DNA from: Bacteroidota bacterium
GTDB lineage: Bacteria > Bacteroidota > Ignavibacteria > Kryptoniales > JAKASW01
Length of the DNA stretch: 6,960 nucleotides
Assembly (NCBI GenBank): GCA_021789755.1
Contig: JAJYJD010000185.1
Location: 1 to 6,960 of the forward strand
Reading direction: 5' to 3'
Positions 1 through 6,605 of this stretch are shown one piece after another. Position numbers and translations under genes: made by a program. How positions within the stretch are numbered: the first letter of the stretch is position 1; the number at the start of each line of letters is the position of its first letter. Below the pieces are notes generated by a model. The model was given only the letters and a program-made list of their open reading frames with translations. It searched no databases and was not told the DNA's origin.

Positions 1-1139
1 GAGAGCGCGGCAACGAGCCACGCCGGAGACTTTACGGCCAGCCAGCGCGTGTATGCTTGCTCGAAGGAGGTCCTCCCGTATCCGTAGTAAGAATTAAGCC
101 AGTAAGGGAAATCATATTTGGAAATGAACGTGCTGTCCCTGATAACATTCATTACATCCATAAAGTCGTTCCAGATGTTTGAGAAGGCAACTCCGATCGT
201 GGGGGCTTCAATGCTCGGGTCAAGTCTGGCGAAGAGTTCCTGCGGTTCAGTCCGGAACATGCAGAAATTCAGAAGGCGTCCTGCTGCGGGATACAGTTCT
301 TTCATGCCCGGTTCCTTGAGGAGACGCTGCAGATAATCTCCCGCTATCTGAAGCAGAGAGTCCTGGTTCGACGCGCCGAGTGTCGCGCTCCGTATGATCG
401 CCCTTGCCACGAGGTATTTTGAAAGCTTGTTCCACGGCGAGGCAGTGTCACTCCCTATAAAAGTGAATAATGATTCCGCGACGCTGAATTGTCTCATGTA
501 GAAATACGCGGAGGCGATCTGGTAGGCCCGGTCTTCTCTGAAGACCGGCGGGAGGCTGTTGTCCGGAGGCATAGGCAGCTTCATTGCCTCCTCGCTCTGG
601 AATACGGCGTCCTGTGCCTGGAGCCAGTCCGCGACTGCAGGACTCTTCGCCCCGAACTGCGCTATCCTTTGCTGAAGCGTCTGCGCCGCCGTAAAGAAGG
701 CATCGTCGTTGATGTTGACGTAGAAGAGGTAGCTCTGCCCGCTGTCCGCAGGCACATCCGCGTTTACCGGAATCTGAGGAGCGACATTCTGACCGAGTAC
801 CAGTTCCCTGGCTTTCAGCCATGCATCATAACCCGGAGACGTTTGCCAGGCGCTTGCTTCCGGACCGGACACGGACATCACAATTGCCTGCTCGCTGTCC
901 GACAGCGGCCTTCCATTGAAGTACCTGTAGGCCGCATAGAGGTAAAGGGGCGCATAGCTCGACTGCACGATCCCAAGATGGCCCTGAAGGTAAGTTTCAA
1001 ATCCGAAGTCAGGTCCATCACGGTCAACGAACACGGCGCTCGGGAAAAATGGACCGCAGCTGTAAACTCTCGCCGAGTCTGAGAGTATGCTCAGCGCGAT
1101 AACGCTGACCAAAAGGATACGATAGACTGTTTTCATCAT
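1..1139 (-). CDS. Large exported alpha-helical repeat protein, partial (C-terminus outside window)
   Basis: An open frame runs from base 1139 off the left edge, giving 379 residues with no stop. The N-terminus has a hydrophobic export signal (about residues 6-19) followed by a CGPFFPS segment near residues 28-34. The Cys is not in a good lipobox (VYSC), so lipid attachment is uncertain. Residues about 204-310 are rich in regularly spaced helices with small-residue patterns (for example YQIASAYFYMRQF and YLVARAIIRSATL) that resemble TPR-like solenoid repeats. The start codon lies in an ATGA overlap with the stop of the preceding DUF3142-like gene. An AAGGA sits six bases before the first ATG; a second ATG at 1136 is an equally possible start. 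The overlap implies translational coupling and a shared process, probably in the periplasm or at the envelope. I do not recognise a named family, and no catalytic motif is visible in this part. My impression that such a protein often follows DUF3142 genes is recollection, not tested. Confidence 0.85.
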   Translation of the reverse strand, partial: MMKTVYRILLVSVIALSILSDSARVYSCGPFFPSAVFVDRDGPDFGFETYLQGHLGIVQSSYAPLYLYAAYRYFNGRPLSDSEQAIVMSVSGPEASAWQTSPGYDAWLKARELVLGQNVAPQIPVNADVPADSGQSYLFYVNINDDAFFTAAQTLQQRIAQFGAKSPAVADWLQAQDAVFQSEEAMKLPMPPDNSLPPVFREDRAYQIASAYFYMRQFSVAESLFTFIGSDTASPWNKLSKYLVARAIIRSATLGASNQDSLLQIAGDYLQRLLKEPGMKELYPAAGRLLNFCMFRTEPQELFARLDPSIEAPTIGVAFSNIWNDFMDVMNVIRDSTFISKYDFPYWLNSYYGYGRTSFEQAYTRWLAVKSPAWLVAAL

Positions 1140-1903
1140 TTGATTTCCTTCATCATTGATTCGAACGATTCTCGCGACCAGGGACGGGGACTGAAGATGT
1201 AGATTCTTCTATTGGATGGAATGGCCGGCACAGGCTCATCCGTCGATATGCCGACACTATGCCGGCAGATGGGGATACTGAAATCTCCTCCTGCCTTCAG
1301 GTGCCCGAGAATCTGAAGACGGTCCGGACCGAGCCGGAAAAGCATCGGCACAGCGTCGTCGAGCGGAAGATCGGCGATCCACGTATCATACAAGCACCAC
1401 GACGCCAGCGCCGTGATTGAAAGTGAAATCGAATCAGGAAGTTTCCGGCGAAGTGCGGTCAGCAGCTCATGATAGAACGGGCGTTCCGACTTCGTCGCGT
1501 CAAAATCGATCTGTATCCCGCGCACATCCGCCGTGCGGATAATCTTCAGAATGTCACCGGCTGTAACCCTCATCTGTCCTGCCGAAAGGAGCGGGATCGA
1601 ACGGATGTCTGTGGTGATCCTGACTACGCCGATAAGCGTTGTACCTTCCGGAATCCGGAGCGGCTGAAGACGAGGTTGGACGAGAACCCTGTCACCGGAC
1701 AACTCTATCGATGACGCAAGGAACGCGACCGCGACTTTCTGCGGGTCAATGAATCGCAGGTCCTCGGGCCGCTCCCAGGCCCAGAGGACAATGTGAGGCA
1801 ATTTTGTGGGCTGGCGCCTTGACGAGGAAAGCGCCGAACCGGCGCAGAATAATTGAACTACCAACAGGCAGCTGAGTGCTTTCAGATTGCCTGTCACTTT
1901 CAT
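1136..1903 (-). CDS. Exported DUF3142-like protein of unknown function
   Basis: This encodes 255 residues from the chosen ATG at 1903. That start gives a normal signal peptide (basic MKVTGNLK, hydrophobic core at about 9-24, then SSSRR). The frame stays open upstream to a TTG at 2065, but that extension is polar, Arg/Ser-rich and would bury the signal, so I exclude it. The mature part shows the DUF3142-type pattern: an N-terminal LPHIVLWAWERPEDL strand segment, then QIDFDA at 131-136, FYHELLTALRRKLP, and LSITALASWC at 161-170 followed by an acidic LDDAVPMLFRLG stretch. The two Asp residues of QIDFDA sit where a barrel-type hydrolase could have functional acids, but the activity of this family is unknown to me. 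No strong SD is visible before 1903; initiation may depend on coupling to a small upstream frame ending in the same ATGA. Its own TGA overlaps the ATG of the next gene. Confidence 0.8.
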   Translation of the reverse strand: MKVTGNLKALSCLLVVQLFCAGSALSSSRRQPTKLPHIVLWAWERPEDLRFIDPQKVAVAFLASSIELSGDRVLVQPRLQPLRIPEGTTLIGVVRITTDIRSIPLLSAGQMRVTAGDILKIIRTADVRGIQIDFDATKSERPFYHELLTALRRKLPDSISLSITALASWCLYDTWIADLPLDDAVPMLFRLGPDRLQILGHLKAGGDFSIPICRHSVGISTDEPVPAIPSNRRIYIFSPRPWSRESFESMMKEIK

Positions 1904-2001
1904 TCGCAGCATGGGCTTGATATTGCCGTGAGATTGCGGGGAGCGACTGCCGCGAAAATGACGCACGTGAGAAGATGAACCACGCTCTTCTTCAGTTCCA
2001 T
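1900..2001 (-). CDS. Possible 33-residue leader or small exported peptide upstream of the DUF3142 gene
   Basis: A short ATG frame encodes 33 residues: a basic MELKK start, a hydrophobic VVHLLTCVIFAAVA core and a tail ending in SPCCE. It looks like a signal peptide with almost no mature part. Its TGA overlaps the ATG of the DUF3142-like gene (ATGA at 1900-1903), the arrangement expected for translational coupling. A weak AGGG lies about nine bases before its ATG. It may be a leader peptide that supplies initiation for the downstream gene, which lacks a good SD of its own, or a remnant of a secreted protein, or chance. The overlap and the hydrophobic profile are seen directly; function is inference. 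Confidence 0.25.
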   Translation of the reverse strand: MELKKSVVHLLTCVIFAAVAPRNLTAISSPCCE

Positions 2002-2177
2002 CTCGGAACGCCCTGACAGACTTCACGCTTATAAAGTTGGACATGGTATCGTTCATTGCGCACAATTACCTCATCATATGTAAAGTCAGTCCCTTCAATT
2101 ACGACTCCCCGTCTTTCACGAAATTTATTGGGCCCCCTCCAAATCTGCAACTCTCCTGTGATCCCGCGAGGCACGCC
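1904..2177 (-). other. 274-base gap between methyltransferase and DUF3142-like genes
   Basis: No established gene lies in this stretch. Reading the minus strand, it holds a frame that continues the methyltransferase frame past its TGA for about 60 codons (to 1992), a possible TATGAT -10 element around 2070-2075 without a convincing -35 at normal spacing, and the 33-residue frame at 2001-1900. The methyltransferase family normally ends at the RLIPFIW tail just before this TGA, so I read the post-stop frame as non-coding. I see no Rho-independent terminator here, so read-through transcription from upstream is possible. Confidence 0.5.
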
Positions 2178-2873
2178 TCACCAGATAAACGGGATCAGCC
2201 TGTATCCGACTCTTTGCATGTAGTCGGCATATCCCGGTAGTCCCGCTTTCAGCACCTTCTCCTCGTTGACGACCCGGATGGACAGGAGAAACGGGATGAG
2301 TATCATGGGAATAAGAGTGTAATACGATCCCAGGACGAGCGCGGAAAAAATGTAGAGGACGCTGGCCGAAGTGTACATCGGGTGGCGCACAATGGAATAC
2401 AGACCCGTGTCGATCAACTTCTGGCCTTCCTGGATCTCCACCACTCTCGAGGCATACCGGTTTTGTCTCATTACTACAAAGAACATCCCGTAGCCCACCT
2501 CCATCATGACGGTCGAGATCACGACAAGCCAATCCGGCACGTCGGACCAGCGGTACCTGTAATCGAAACCCGGGACGGCAAATATGCAGACGAACGCCGC
2601 TACGGACAGAATCACATAGGCCTTCTGTGGCTTCTCCTTCTCGCGCGACTTCATCCTTTTCTCGAGAAGGTCGGGCTCTTTAAGCAAAAGGTAGACGAGC
2701 ACGAAAAGCATCGGAACGAAGAGCGCTCCCATGAAGAGCCATGCATTCCAAAACCCGAATGAACCGGAAGTGGAAAAAAGGAGCGCGCCGATGACGAGCA
2801 GACTCAATAAGTACACAAATCCGGCCCTGATCGCGAGCTTCGACTTCGACTGAACAACCGTGTTTTCAAGCAT
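2178..2873 (-). CDS. Isoprenylcysteine carboxyl methyltransferase (ICMT)-family integral membrane protein
   Basis: This encodes 231 residues from ATG 2873, chosen because GGGAGG lies four to five bases upstream; longer versions add an implausible Arg/Cys-rich N-terminus. About five membrane segments are visible: roughly 14-33, 41-64, 85-101, 114-135 and 170-199. Family hallmarks are in order: KEPDLLEKRM (65-74) after the second helix, GQKLIDTGLYSIVRHPMY (150-167) with the HPMY cofactor-site motif, NEEKVL (203-208), GYADYM (214-219) and a C-terminal RLIPFIW. Members of this ICMT/PEMT-like superfamily are S-adenosylmethionine-dependent methyltransferases of the inner membrane. Eukaryotic ICMT methylates prenylated C-terminal cysteines, but bacterial homologues generally have unknown substrates, so no specific substrate is assigned. 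It lies 110 bases after the DUF4380-like gene, with its own candidate promoter in between. Length matches the usual bacterial size. Confidence 0.93.
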   Translation of the reverse strand: MLENTVVQSKSKLAIRAGFVYLLSLLVIGALLFSTSGSFGFWNAWLFMGALFVPMLFVLVYLLLKEPDLLEKRMKSREKEKPQKAYVILSVAAFVCIFAVPGFDYRYRWSDVPDWLVVISTVMMEVGYGMFFVVMRQNRYASRVVEIQEGQKLIDTGLYSIVRHPMYTSASVLYIFSALVLGSYYTLIPMILIPFLLSIRVVNEEKVLKAGLPGYADYMQRVGYRLIPFIW

Positions 2874-2887
2874 AAGCCCTCCCGCTG

Positions 2888-2923
2888 AAAATAGAGTATT
2901 TTTGTCCTTTGACAAGAAGTCAA
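2888..2923 (-). promoter_or_regulatory. Candidate promoter(s) for the ICMT-family gene
   Basis: Two overlapping sigma70-like arrangements are readable on the minus strand upstream of 2873. One is TTGACT (2923-2918), 17 bases, AATACT (2900-2895). The other is TTGTCA (2915-2910), 16 bases, TATTTT (2893-2888). Either would start transcription just before the ribosome site, giving a very short leader. This rests on consensus matching only, and the organism's sigma-factor preference is unknown. Confidence 0.3.
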
Positions 2924-2983
2924 TTACTTCGGTGCGGCCAATCCTGATATCGCGAAGACATTGCGTGCAGCCACGCCAGGCTG

Positions 2984-3907
2984 TTACTTCACCAGTTTTC
3001 TCGCAAAGTCCACGAGCGCGGTGTCCCCCGGTTCTATTTTTAGATCGGCGGGGATATTCGCGACAATCCACTCGACATGCCAATTAGAGCTCTCTCCCGG
3101 CCTGAGCGGTTGATACCTCCCCTGGACTTCGAGCTCGACGTAGTCCGCCACGGCGCTGACATAGACTATGATTTCTCCTTCGCCTGGCGCCAGCTCGTCC
3201 GGCTTCACATTCGGAAATTTTTTGACAAACAATCTGCCGTCGATTGCGTATGCCGCCCAACCTTCCGTGCCATCCGCCGTCGTGAGGAGATTCTCTGCCG
3301 GTCTTTCCGCCGGGTCCTTGTACCACGCGACTCCGTTACCGACCCCGACCGGCACCGGCCCGAACGATTTCCTTCCCAACGGGTTATTTCCAACCGGGAA
3401 GAAAAGCAGTCCTCCTTTTCGAACTCTGGTTATCTCCCATGGCGCTACCTTCTTCATCACGTCCGAGACGTTCGATATCAAGTAAGTCAATTCTATTCTT
3501 CCGGCGCTTCCCGGAAACAATTTCTTGGTGAATTGGAATCCGGTCTTCTCGTCTTTGCCGCTGACCATCGTCAAAGTATCACGGTCGACGCTCGCTGTGT
3601 AGGGGTCGACATTGAGGATGGGCGGCGGCGGCCAGTTCCAGTCCGACTGCGGACTCGGCCAGAACGTCGAGCCGTAGAAAGACGGGTGGACGTCCTTCCC
3701 CGTGAGGAACTCATAACCTCCGAGCGACAATGAGTCTATTGTTCCGCCGTCCCCCGGATCCACTGCAACCCTCAAAGATCCCGACCTGATCGAGTAGTCG
3801 AACTCACTCATGGAGACCACGGAACGTTCCGGCGATTGGGCCGATAAATAGAACGAGTGAAGAAAAATCAAATAGACGGAAACGATGAAAGACAGATTGA
3901 AACACAC
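2984..3907 (-). CDS. Secreted DUF4380-like protein (galactose-mutarotase-like fold)
   Basis: This encodes 307 residues starting at GTG 3907, supported by GAGGAG seven bases upstream and by the signal peptide that begins immediately (hydrophobic residues about 5-21, probable cleavage after LSAQ). The mature domain carries DUF4380-type landmarks: DGGTIDSLSLGGYEFL (53-68), the aromatic/Pro-rich TFWPSPQSDWNWPPPP (81-96), DPYTASV (101-107), VAPWEITRV (154-162) and the C-terminal VELEVQGRYQPLRPGESSNW (257-276). The early glycine-rich strand and the late VEWxV strand fit a beta-sandwich like aldose 1-epimerase. Known members are uncharacterised; carbohydrate binding or processing outside the inner membrane is inference from the fold. 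It heads the left minus-strand arm, is intact, and has a good candidate promoter just upstream. Confidence 0.88.
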   Translation of the reverse strand: MCFNLSFIVSVYLIFLHSFYLSAQSPERSVVSMSEFDYSIRSGSLRVAVDPGDGGTIDSLSLGGYEFLTGKDVHPSFYGSTFWPSPQSDWNWPPPPILNVDPYTASVDRDTLTMVSGKDEKTGFQFTKKLFPGSAGRIELTYLISNVSDVMKKVAPWEITRVRKGGLLFFPVGNNPLGRKSFGPVPVGVGNGVAWYKDPAERPAENLLTTADGTEGWAAYAIDGRLFVKKFPNVKPDELAPGEGEIIVYVSAVADYVELEVQGRYQPLRPGESSNWHVEWIVANIPADLKIEPGDTALVDFARKLVK

Positions 3908-3955
3908 TTGTGGACTCCTCGACCCAAAACAGATTTCCCGCTGACATTACGGTGT

Positions 3956-3984
3956 ATAATAATGAAGAGCGGTCAACTTACCAA
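3956..3984 (-). promoter_or_regulatory. Candidate sigma70-type promoter for the DUF4380-like gene
   Basis: On the minus strand TTGGTA (3984-3979) and TATTAT (3961-3956) are separated by exactly 17 bases, with four and five of six consensus matches. The predicted start is about 40 bases upstream of the GTG start at 3907. It lies in the divergent region shared with the acetyltransferase gene. Confidence 0.45.
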
Positions 3985-4030
3985 CAGGACGTAGCTAGTC
4001 CACTGCTCATAATGTCTCCGTACCCGGGAT

Positions 4031-4059
4031 TTGTGTTTCCGCAAGACCGCATCTATATT
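4031..4059 (+). promoter_or_regulatory. Candidate sigma70-type promoter for the acetyltransferase/outer-membrane gene pair
   Basis: TTGTGT (4031-4036) and TATATT (4054-4059) are separated by 17 bases. The -10 is strong (five of six) and the -35 weak (three of six). Predicted transcription starts near 4066, leaving a leader of about 60 bases before the ATG at 4126. It is back to back with the minus-strand promoter at 3956-3984, so the 218-base region 3908-4125 is best read as a divergent promoter region. Confidence 0.38.
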
Positions 4060-4125
4060 TCCGGGTGAAGTTGTGCACACCCATTGCTCAAAAGTTTACA
4101 ACGACAACGAAGAGGGCTGAAAAAC

Positions 4126-4632
4126 ATGAACTTTGAAATAAGGCTTGCGCGTGAATCCGAATGCGGTTTGATACTCAACTTTATAAGAGAGTTGGCGGAG
4201 TACGAACGACTATCTCACGAGGTAGTATCCACCGAGAAAATGATAAGGGAGAATATATTCCAGAAACATTTTGCCGAAGTGGTATTTGCCGAGCTCGACG
4301 GACGACCCGTCGGTTTTGCACTGTTCTTCCATAACTTTTCGACATTTGTCGGGAGACCGGGCCTTTACCTTGAAGATCTCTACGTGAAACCTGAATACCG
4401 CGGCAAGGGGTACGGCAAGCGACTTCTCATATACCTTGCGAAACTCGCCAGGGATCGCGGCTGCGGAAGATTCGAATGGGCTGTTCTTAATTGGAACGAG
4501 AAGGCAATTTTGTTTTACAAATCTCTCGGAGCAAAACCGATGGAGGAGTGGAAAGTCTACCGCCTCGACGGCAAGGAACTCGAGAAGGTCGCACTTCTCG
4601 CAGGCGCAAGCGACGATAAGCAGGTAATGTAA
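4126..4632 (+). CDS. GNAT-family N-acetyltransferase, spermidine/thialysine (SSAT) type
   Basis: This encodes 168 residues from ATG 4126, chosen over an in-frame TTG at 4084 because a GAGGG lies about nine bases upstream and the fold begins directly with FEIRLARESE. GNAT motif A is clear: LYLEDLYVKPEYRGKGYG, with the acetyl-CoA pyrophosphate loop RGKGYG at 92-97. Motif B follows as LNWNEKAILFYKSLGA (121-136), whose Tyr131 sits at the position of the general-acid Tyr of GNAT enzymes. The YLED, WNE..I.FY and WKVYRLDG blocks, the total length and the early EYERL (26-29 region) all match the SSAT-like subgroup, cytoplasmic enzymes that acetylate polyamines or thialysine. Substrate within that subgroup cannot be settled from sequence. 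It is the first gene of a plus-strand pair; the outer-membrane gene follows after 20 bases, so the two are probably co-transcribed although no functional link is evident. Confidence 0.93.
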   Translation: MNFEIRLARESECGLILNFIRELAEYERLSHEVVSTEKMIRENIFQKHFAEVVFAELDGRPVGFALFFHNFSTFVGRPGLYLEDLYVKPEYRGKGYGKRLLIYLAKLARDRGCGRFEWAVLNWNEKAILFYKSLGAKPMEEWKVYRLDGKELEKVALLAGASDDKQVM

Positions 4633-4652
4633 ATCCAAATTGGAGAATGGAC

Positions 4653-5759
4653 ATGCGTAACCACGATAGACTCATTGCCTTTATCGTCATTGCAGCACTG
4701 GGCTGTATCTTTTTTCAGGGTAAGGCACTCGCACAAAGCAATACTGGGAGAGATGAACTGGTGTCGACTCTCAGCAAGCTGGCGGCATCTGCCGCGAAGG
4801 GATACGTCGCCCCGATTGTCTCCGGCTTCGGCGCCGACCTGAACTCGGGATGGGTACACAGGGTCCCCAACCCGACCAAATCGTCGCTCGATCTTGAATT
4901 TGGGCTGGTTGGGATGGGTTCTTTCTTCTCGGCAACCAGCAAGAGTTTCAGCGACAACGGGACTTTCAATTTCAATCACGATGAAGCGGACCTTCTGATT
5001 CCGAGAAGCTACACGGGAGATTTCCGTGACTCCATCACGTCGGCAATCATGAGACTCCCTTTTACCGTAACGATATCAGGCCCAACGATAGTCGGCTCAA
5101 AACTGGATTCGGTCAGGGTTGCATTCTCCGGCGGAACTGTGCATGTAACTTACCAGACCTTTTCGGATAGCATTGTCGCATTGAATCCCGTTGTCATCTC
5201 GATCGGCGTGACCGGACTTCTCGAAAATCTGAAATTCCTTCCCACCGCCGCCTTCCAGTTCTCGGCCGGCACACTCTTCGGGACTTCAGTCTCGTTCAGG
5301 TTCCTCCCCACGAGCAATCTCAACACAAAGCTGGGTAATACTTCCTTTGTAGGTTTCGGGATCCAGCATAACCCCATGGTATGGTTCGGGAATTCGATCC
5401 CTGTGAATTTGTCTTTAGCCTTGTTCACTCAAACGCTTAAAGTAGGTACCGTATTCAAAAGCACCGCCACGGATTTCGGAATTTATGCCAGCAGACAATT
5501 TGGTCCGGGTGTCCTTAACATTACACCGTTCGCGGGACTATCCGTCGAAGCCTCGAAGATGACCATTACATACGATTTCCACACCACGGACTTCAGAAAT
5601 CAACCCGTTACGATTCCGGCTTCTTTCGAACTGAAGGGACAGAACACTGCTCGCCTCACGCTGGGATTTTCATTGAAGCTGGCAATCGTCGACATAAGCA
5701 CGGAGTACGACATCGCAAAATACAATTCGGCCAGCCTTGGAATAGGATTGATCATTTAA
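4653..5759 (+). CDS. DUF6588-like outer-membrane beta-barrel protein
   Basis: This encodes 368 residues. I chose ATG 4653 over ATG 4647 because GGAG (4642-4645) is seven bases from the former and only one from the latter. A signal peptide is clear (basic MRNHDR, hydrophobic core about 7-20, cleavage likely after GKALA). The region after it, GYVAPIVSGFGADLNSGWVH, followed by LDLEFGLVGMGSFF, matches the start of DUF6588 family proteins of Bacteroidota-like bacteria. The rest is dominated by alternating beta-strands with Gly turns (for example FSAGTLFGTSVSFRFLP, NITPFAGLSVEAS, ARLTLGFSLKLAI) and ends in a hydrophobic strand, SLGIGLII. No catalytic motif is visible; a structural or transport role in the outer membrane is inference. 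Probably co-transcribed with the acetyltransferase gene 20 bases upstream. It faces the right-hand minus-strand cluster tail to tail. Confidence 0.88.
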   Translation: MRNHDRLIAFIVIAALGCIFFQGKALAQSNTGRDELVSTLSKLAASAAKGYVAPIVSGFGADLNSGWVHRVPNPTKSSLDLEFGLVGMGSFFSATSKSFSDNGTFNFNHDEADLLIPRSYTGDFRDSITSAIMRLPFTVTISGPTIVGSKLDSVRVAFSGGTVHVTYQTFSDSIVALNPVVISIGVTGLLENLKFLPTAAFQFSAGTLFGTSVSFRFLPTSNLNTKLGNTSFVGFGIQHNPMVWFGNSIPVNLSLALFTQTLKVGTVFKSTATDFGIYASRQFGPGVLNITPFAGLSVEASKMTITYDFHTTDFRNQPVTIPASFELKGQNTARLTLGFSLKLAIVDISTEYDIAKYNSASLGIGLII

Positions 5760-5786
5760 GACGCAGTCATCTAACGTGAGCCGGCC

Positions 5787-5820
5787 GAAGCTGTCCTTCT
5801 TCTTCGCATCTTCCAGCTTC
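5787..5820. repeat. Inverted repeat in the convergent intergenic gap
   Basis: GAAGCTG (5787-5793) and CAGCTTC (5814-5820) form perfect seven-base arms with a 20-base loop, between the stop of the outer-membrane gene (5759) and that of the NTF2-like gene (5854). It could act as a weak bidirectional transcription end, but it has no T-run on either side and a long loop, so I do not call it a terminator. Confidence 0.25.
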
Positions 5821-5853
5821 AGGCTTCCGCTTTCAATCGGCGGAACGAAGATC

Positions 5854-6228
5854 TCATTTTAAACCGAATCGATCCCGATTCTCATCCGTGTCGTAATAAG
5901 TGCGCCGCTCCGCAACAAGGTCGTTTTCTATTCGCGCAGTCCATATGGCGGGGTCATGCGTATTCTTCTCATTCCAGTGTGCATACCCGACCGTTACAAC
6001 GGTTTATTCCCTTGATTCAACTCTGGCGAACTTGTTCCTGTAGTCAGGGAACTTGCCAAAGAACTCGCCCCACACAGAGGCAATTCGTTCCCTGGACTGT
6101 TTGCTTTTCCCATCCCTGTCGACAAAAACGTGATCACCCGACATCGATTTACACGGGGAGTGCAGATCGTGCCGGGTGATGAACTCATTGAACCGTAGGG
6201 CAGTTAGTTTGGGGTCCCTGAGATTCAA
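5854..6228 (-). pseudogene. NTF2/SnoaL-like protein interrupted by one in-frame stop codon
   Basis: One continuous frame from TTG 6228 to TGA 5854 encodes 74 residues, a TAA at 6006-6004, then 49 more residues, about 124 in all, the normal length for a small NTF2/SnoaL-like domain. Before the stop: LRFNEFITRHDLHS, HVFVDRDG, and FFGKFPDYRNKFARVESRE. After it: TVVTVGYAHWNEKNTHDP, AIWTARIENDLVAERRTYYD and TDENRDRFGLK. These halves form the expected alpha+beta cone order: helix, FVDRDG strand, FPDY segment, then three long strands ending in the ENxLVAExRxYxDT pattern. No frame change is needed; a single base change from CAA, GAA or AAA would create the stop. The TTG start has no strong SD, so the true start is uncertain. 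The gene is 22 bases after the membrane-protein gene and probably shares its transcript. Ligand or enzymatic role is unknown for this type. It may be a recent pseudogene, or a sequence error in an intact gene. Confidence 0.8.
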
Positions 6229-6250
6229 ATCAGGCAGACCGCCTGGTCAA

Positions 6251-6577
6251 TCAGTTTGCAGGTGAGGGTCGTTTAGGCACGGCACTCCACACCGCGACGA
6301 CGGAGAGCACCGTGCCAATGATAACCGCCATTAGGGTACTTTGCAGGACGTGGATAAACGCCACACTGCCGAGCCAGAGCCCGCCGACGACAATGAGCAC
6401 AAGCAGAGCTCTTCTGGATTCCTTGGGACTTTCCACAAGAGTCCACAGCCCAAGCACGAAACAAATCAGACCCACCGCGAGATAATTGACCTGAGGTCCG
6501 CCGGGTGTCGCCCCGAGAAGGCCGATTCCGAACACCAACCAGAGTGAAAGGAACAAAACGATCCAACATTGCCACAT
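6251..6577 (-). CDS. Small four-helix membrane protein, SPW-repeat-like
   Basis: This encodes 108 residues from ATG 6577, with a strong AAAGGAG eight bases upstream. Four hydrophobic helices are visible at about 4-22, 31-49, 57-76 and 80-99, separated by short loops, with a basic tail KRPSPAN. The pattern WQCWIVLFLSLWLVFGIGLL, then a turn, then NYLAVGLICFVLGLWTLVES, resembles the W..W..LxLGLWL / N..I.GL...LxLW periodicity of SPW-repeat membrane proteins; that assignment is tentative. No catalytic motif is visible and function is unknown. It is the only intact member of a three-gene minus-strand cluster, lying 36 bases after the frameshifted secreted-protein gene and 22 before the NTF2-like gene. 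A 16-base inverted repeat overlaps its ribosome site. Confidence 0.78.
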   Translation of the reverse strand: MWQCWIVLFLSLWLVFGIGLLGATPGGPQVNYLAVGLICFVLGLWTLVESPKESRRALLVLIVVGGLWLGSVAFIHVLQSTLMAVIIGTVLSVVAVWSAVPKRPSPAN

Positions 6578-6589
6578 GGCGGTTTCTCC

Positions 6590-6605
6590 TTTAAACAGGT
6601 TTAAA
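6590..6605. repeat. Inverted repeat overlapping the ribosome site of the SPW-like gene
   Basis: TTTAAAC (6590-6596), AG, GTTTAAA (6599-6605) is a perfect seven-base inverted repeat with a two-base centre. On the minus strand its proximal arm runs into the AAAGGAG of the gene starting at 6577. It has operator-like geometry, but the arms are AT-rich and each contains the self-complementary TTTAAA, so chance is a real alternative. Confidence 0.3.

Noticed and set aside
489..1082. Long plus-strand frame of 197 codons
   Set aside because: It is antisense to the exported helical-repeat gene, whose signal peptide and coupled start are convincing. The plus-strand product is Arg-rich with no domain, as expected for a shadow frame.
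2037..2240. Plus-strand frame of 67 codons across the gap and the 3' end of the methyltransferase gene
   Set aside because: It overlaps a well-supported gene on the other strand, has no SD, and shows no recognisable domain.
2968..2983. Hairpin directly after the DUF4380-like stop codon (minus strand CAGCC, six-base loop, GGCTG)
   Set aside because: The stem is only five base pairs and no T-run follows, so it does not qualify as a Rho-independent terminator.
3077..3733. Plus-strand frame of 218 codons
   Set aside because: It is antisense to the DUF4380-like gene and its composition is Arg-rich and low in recognisable structure; a shadow frame.
3951..3960. Perfect plus-strand TATAAT at 3955-3960
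   Set aside because: No -35 at a suitable distance, and it would leave a leader of about 160 bases. The minus-strand use of the same AT-rich site fits better.
5740..5863. Open plus-strand frame after the outer-membrane gene containing KLSFFFASSSFRLPLSIGG, and a minus-strand frame in the same gap containing SGSLKLEDAKKKDSFGRL
   Set aside because: Both read like protein, but neither has a start codon with a ribosome site. They are opposite strands of the same roughly 100 bases, and no homologous gene is apparent. Probably chance, or an unrecognisable remnant.
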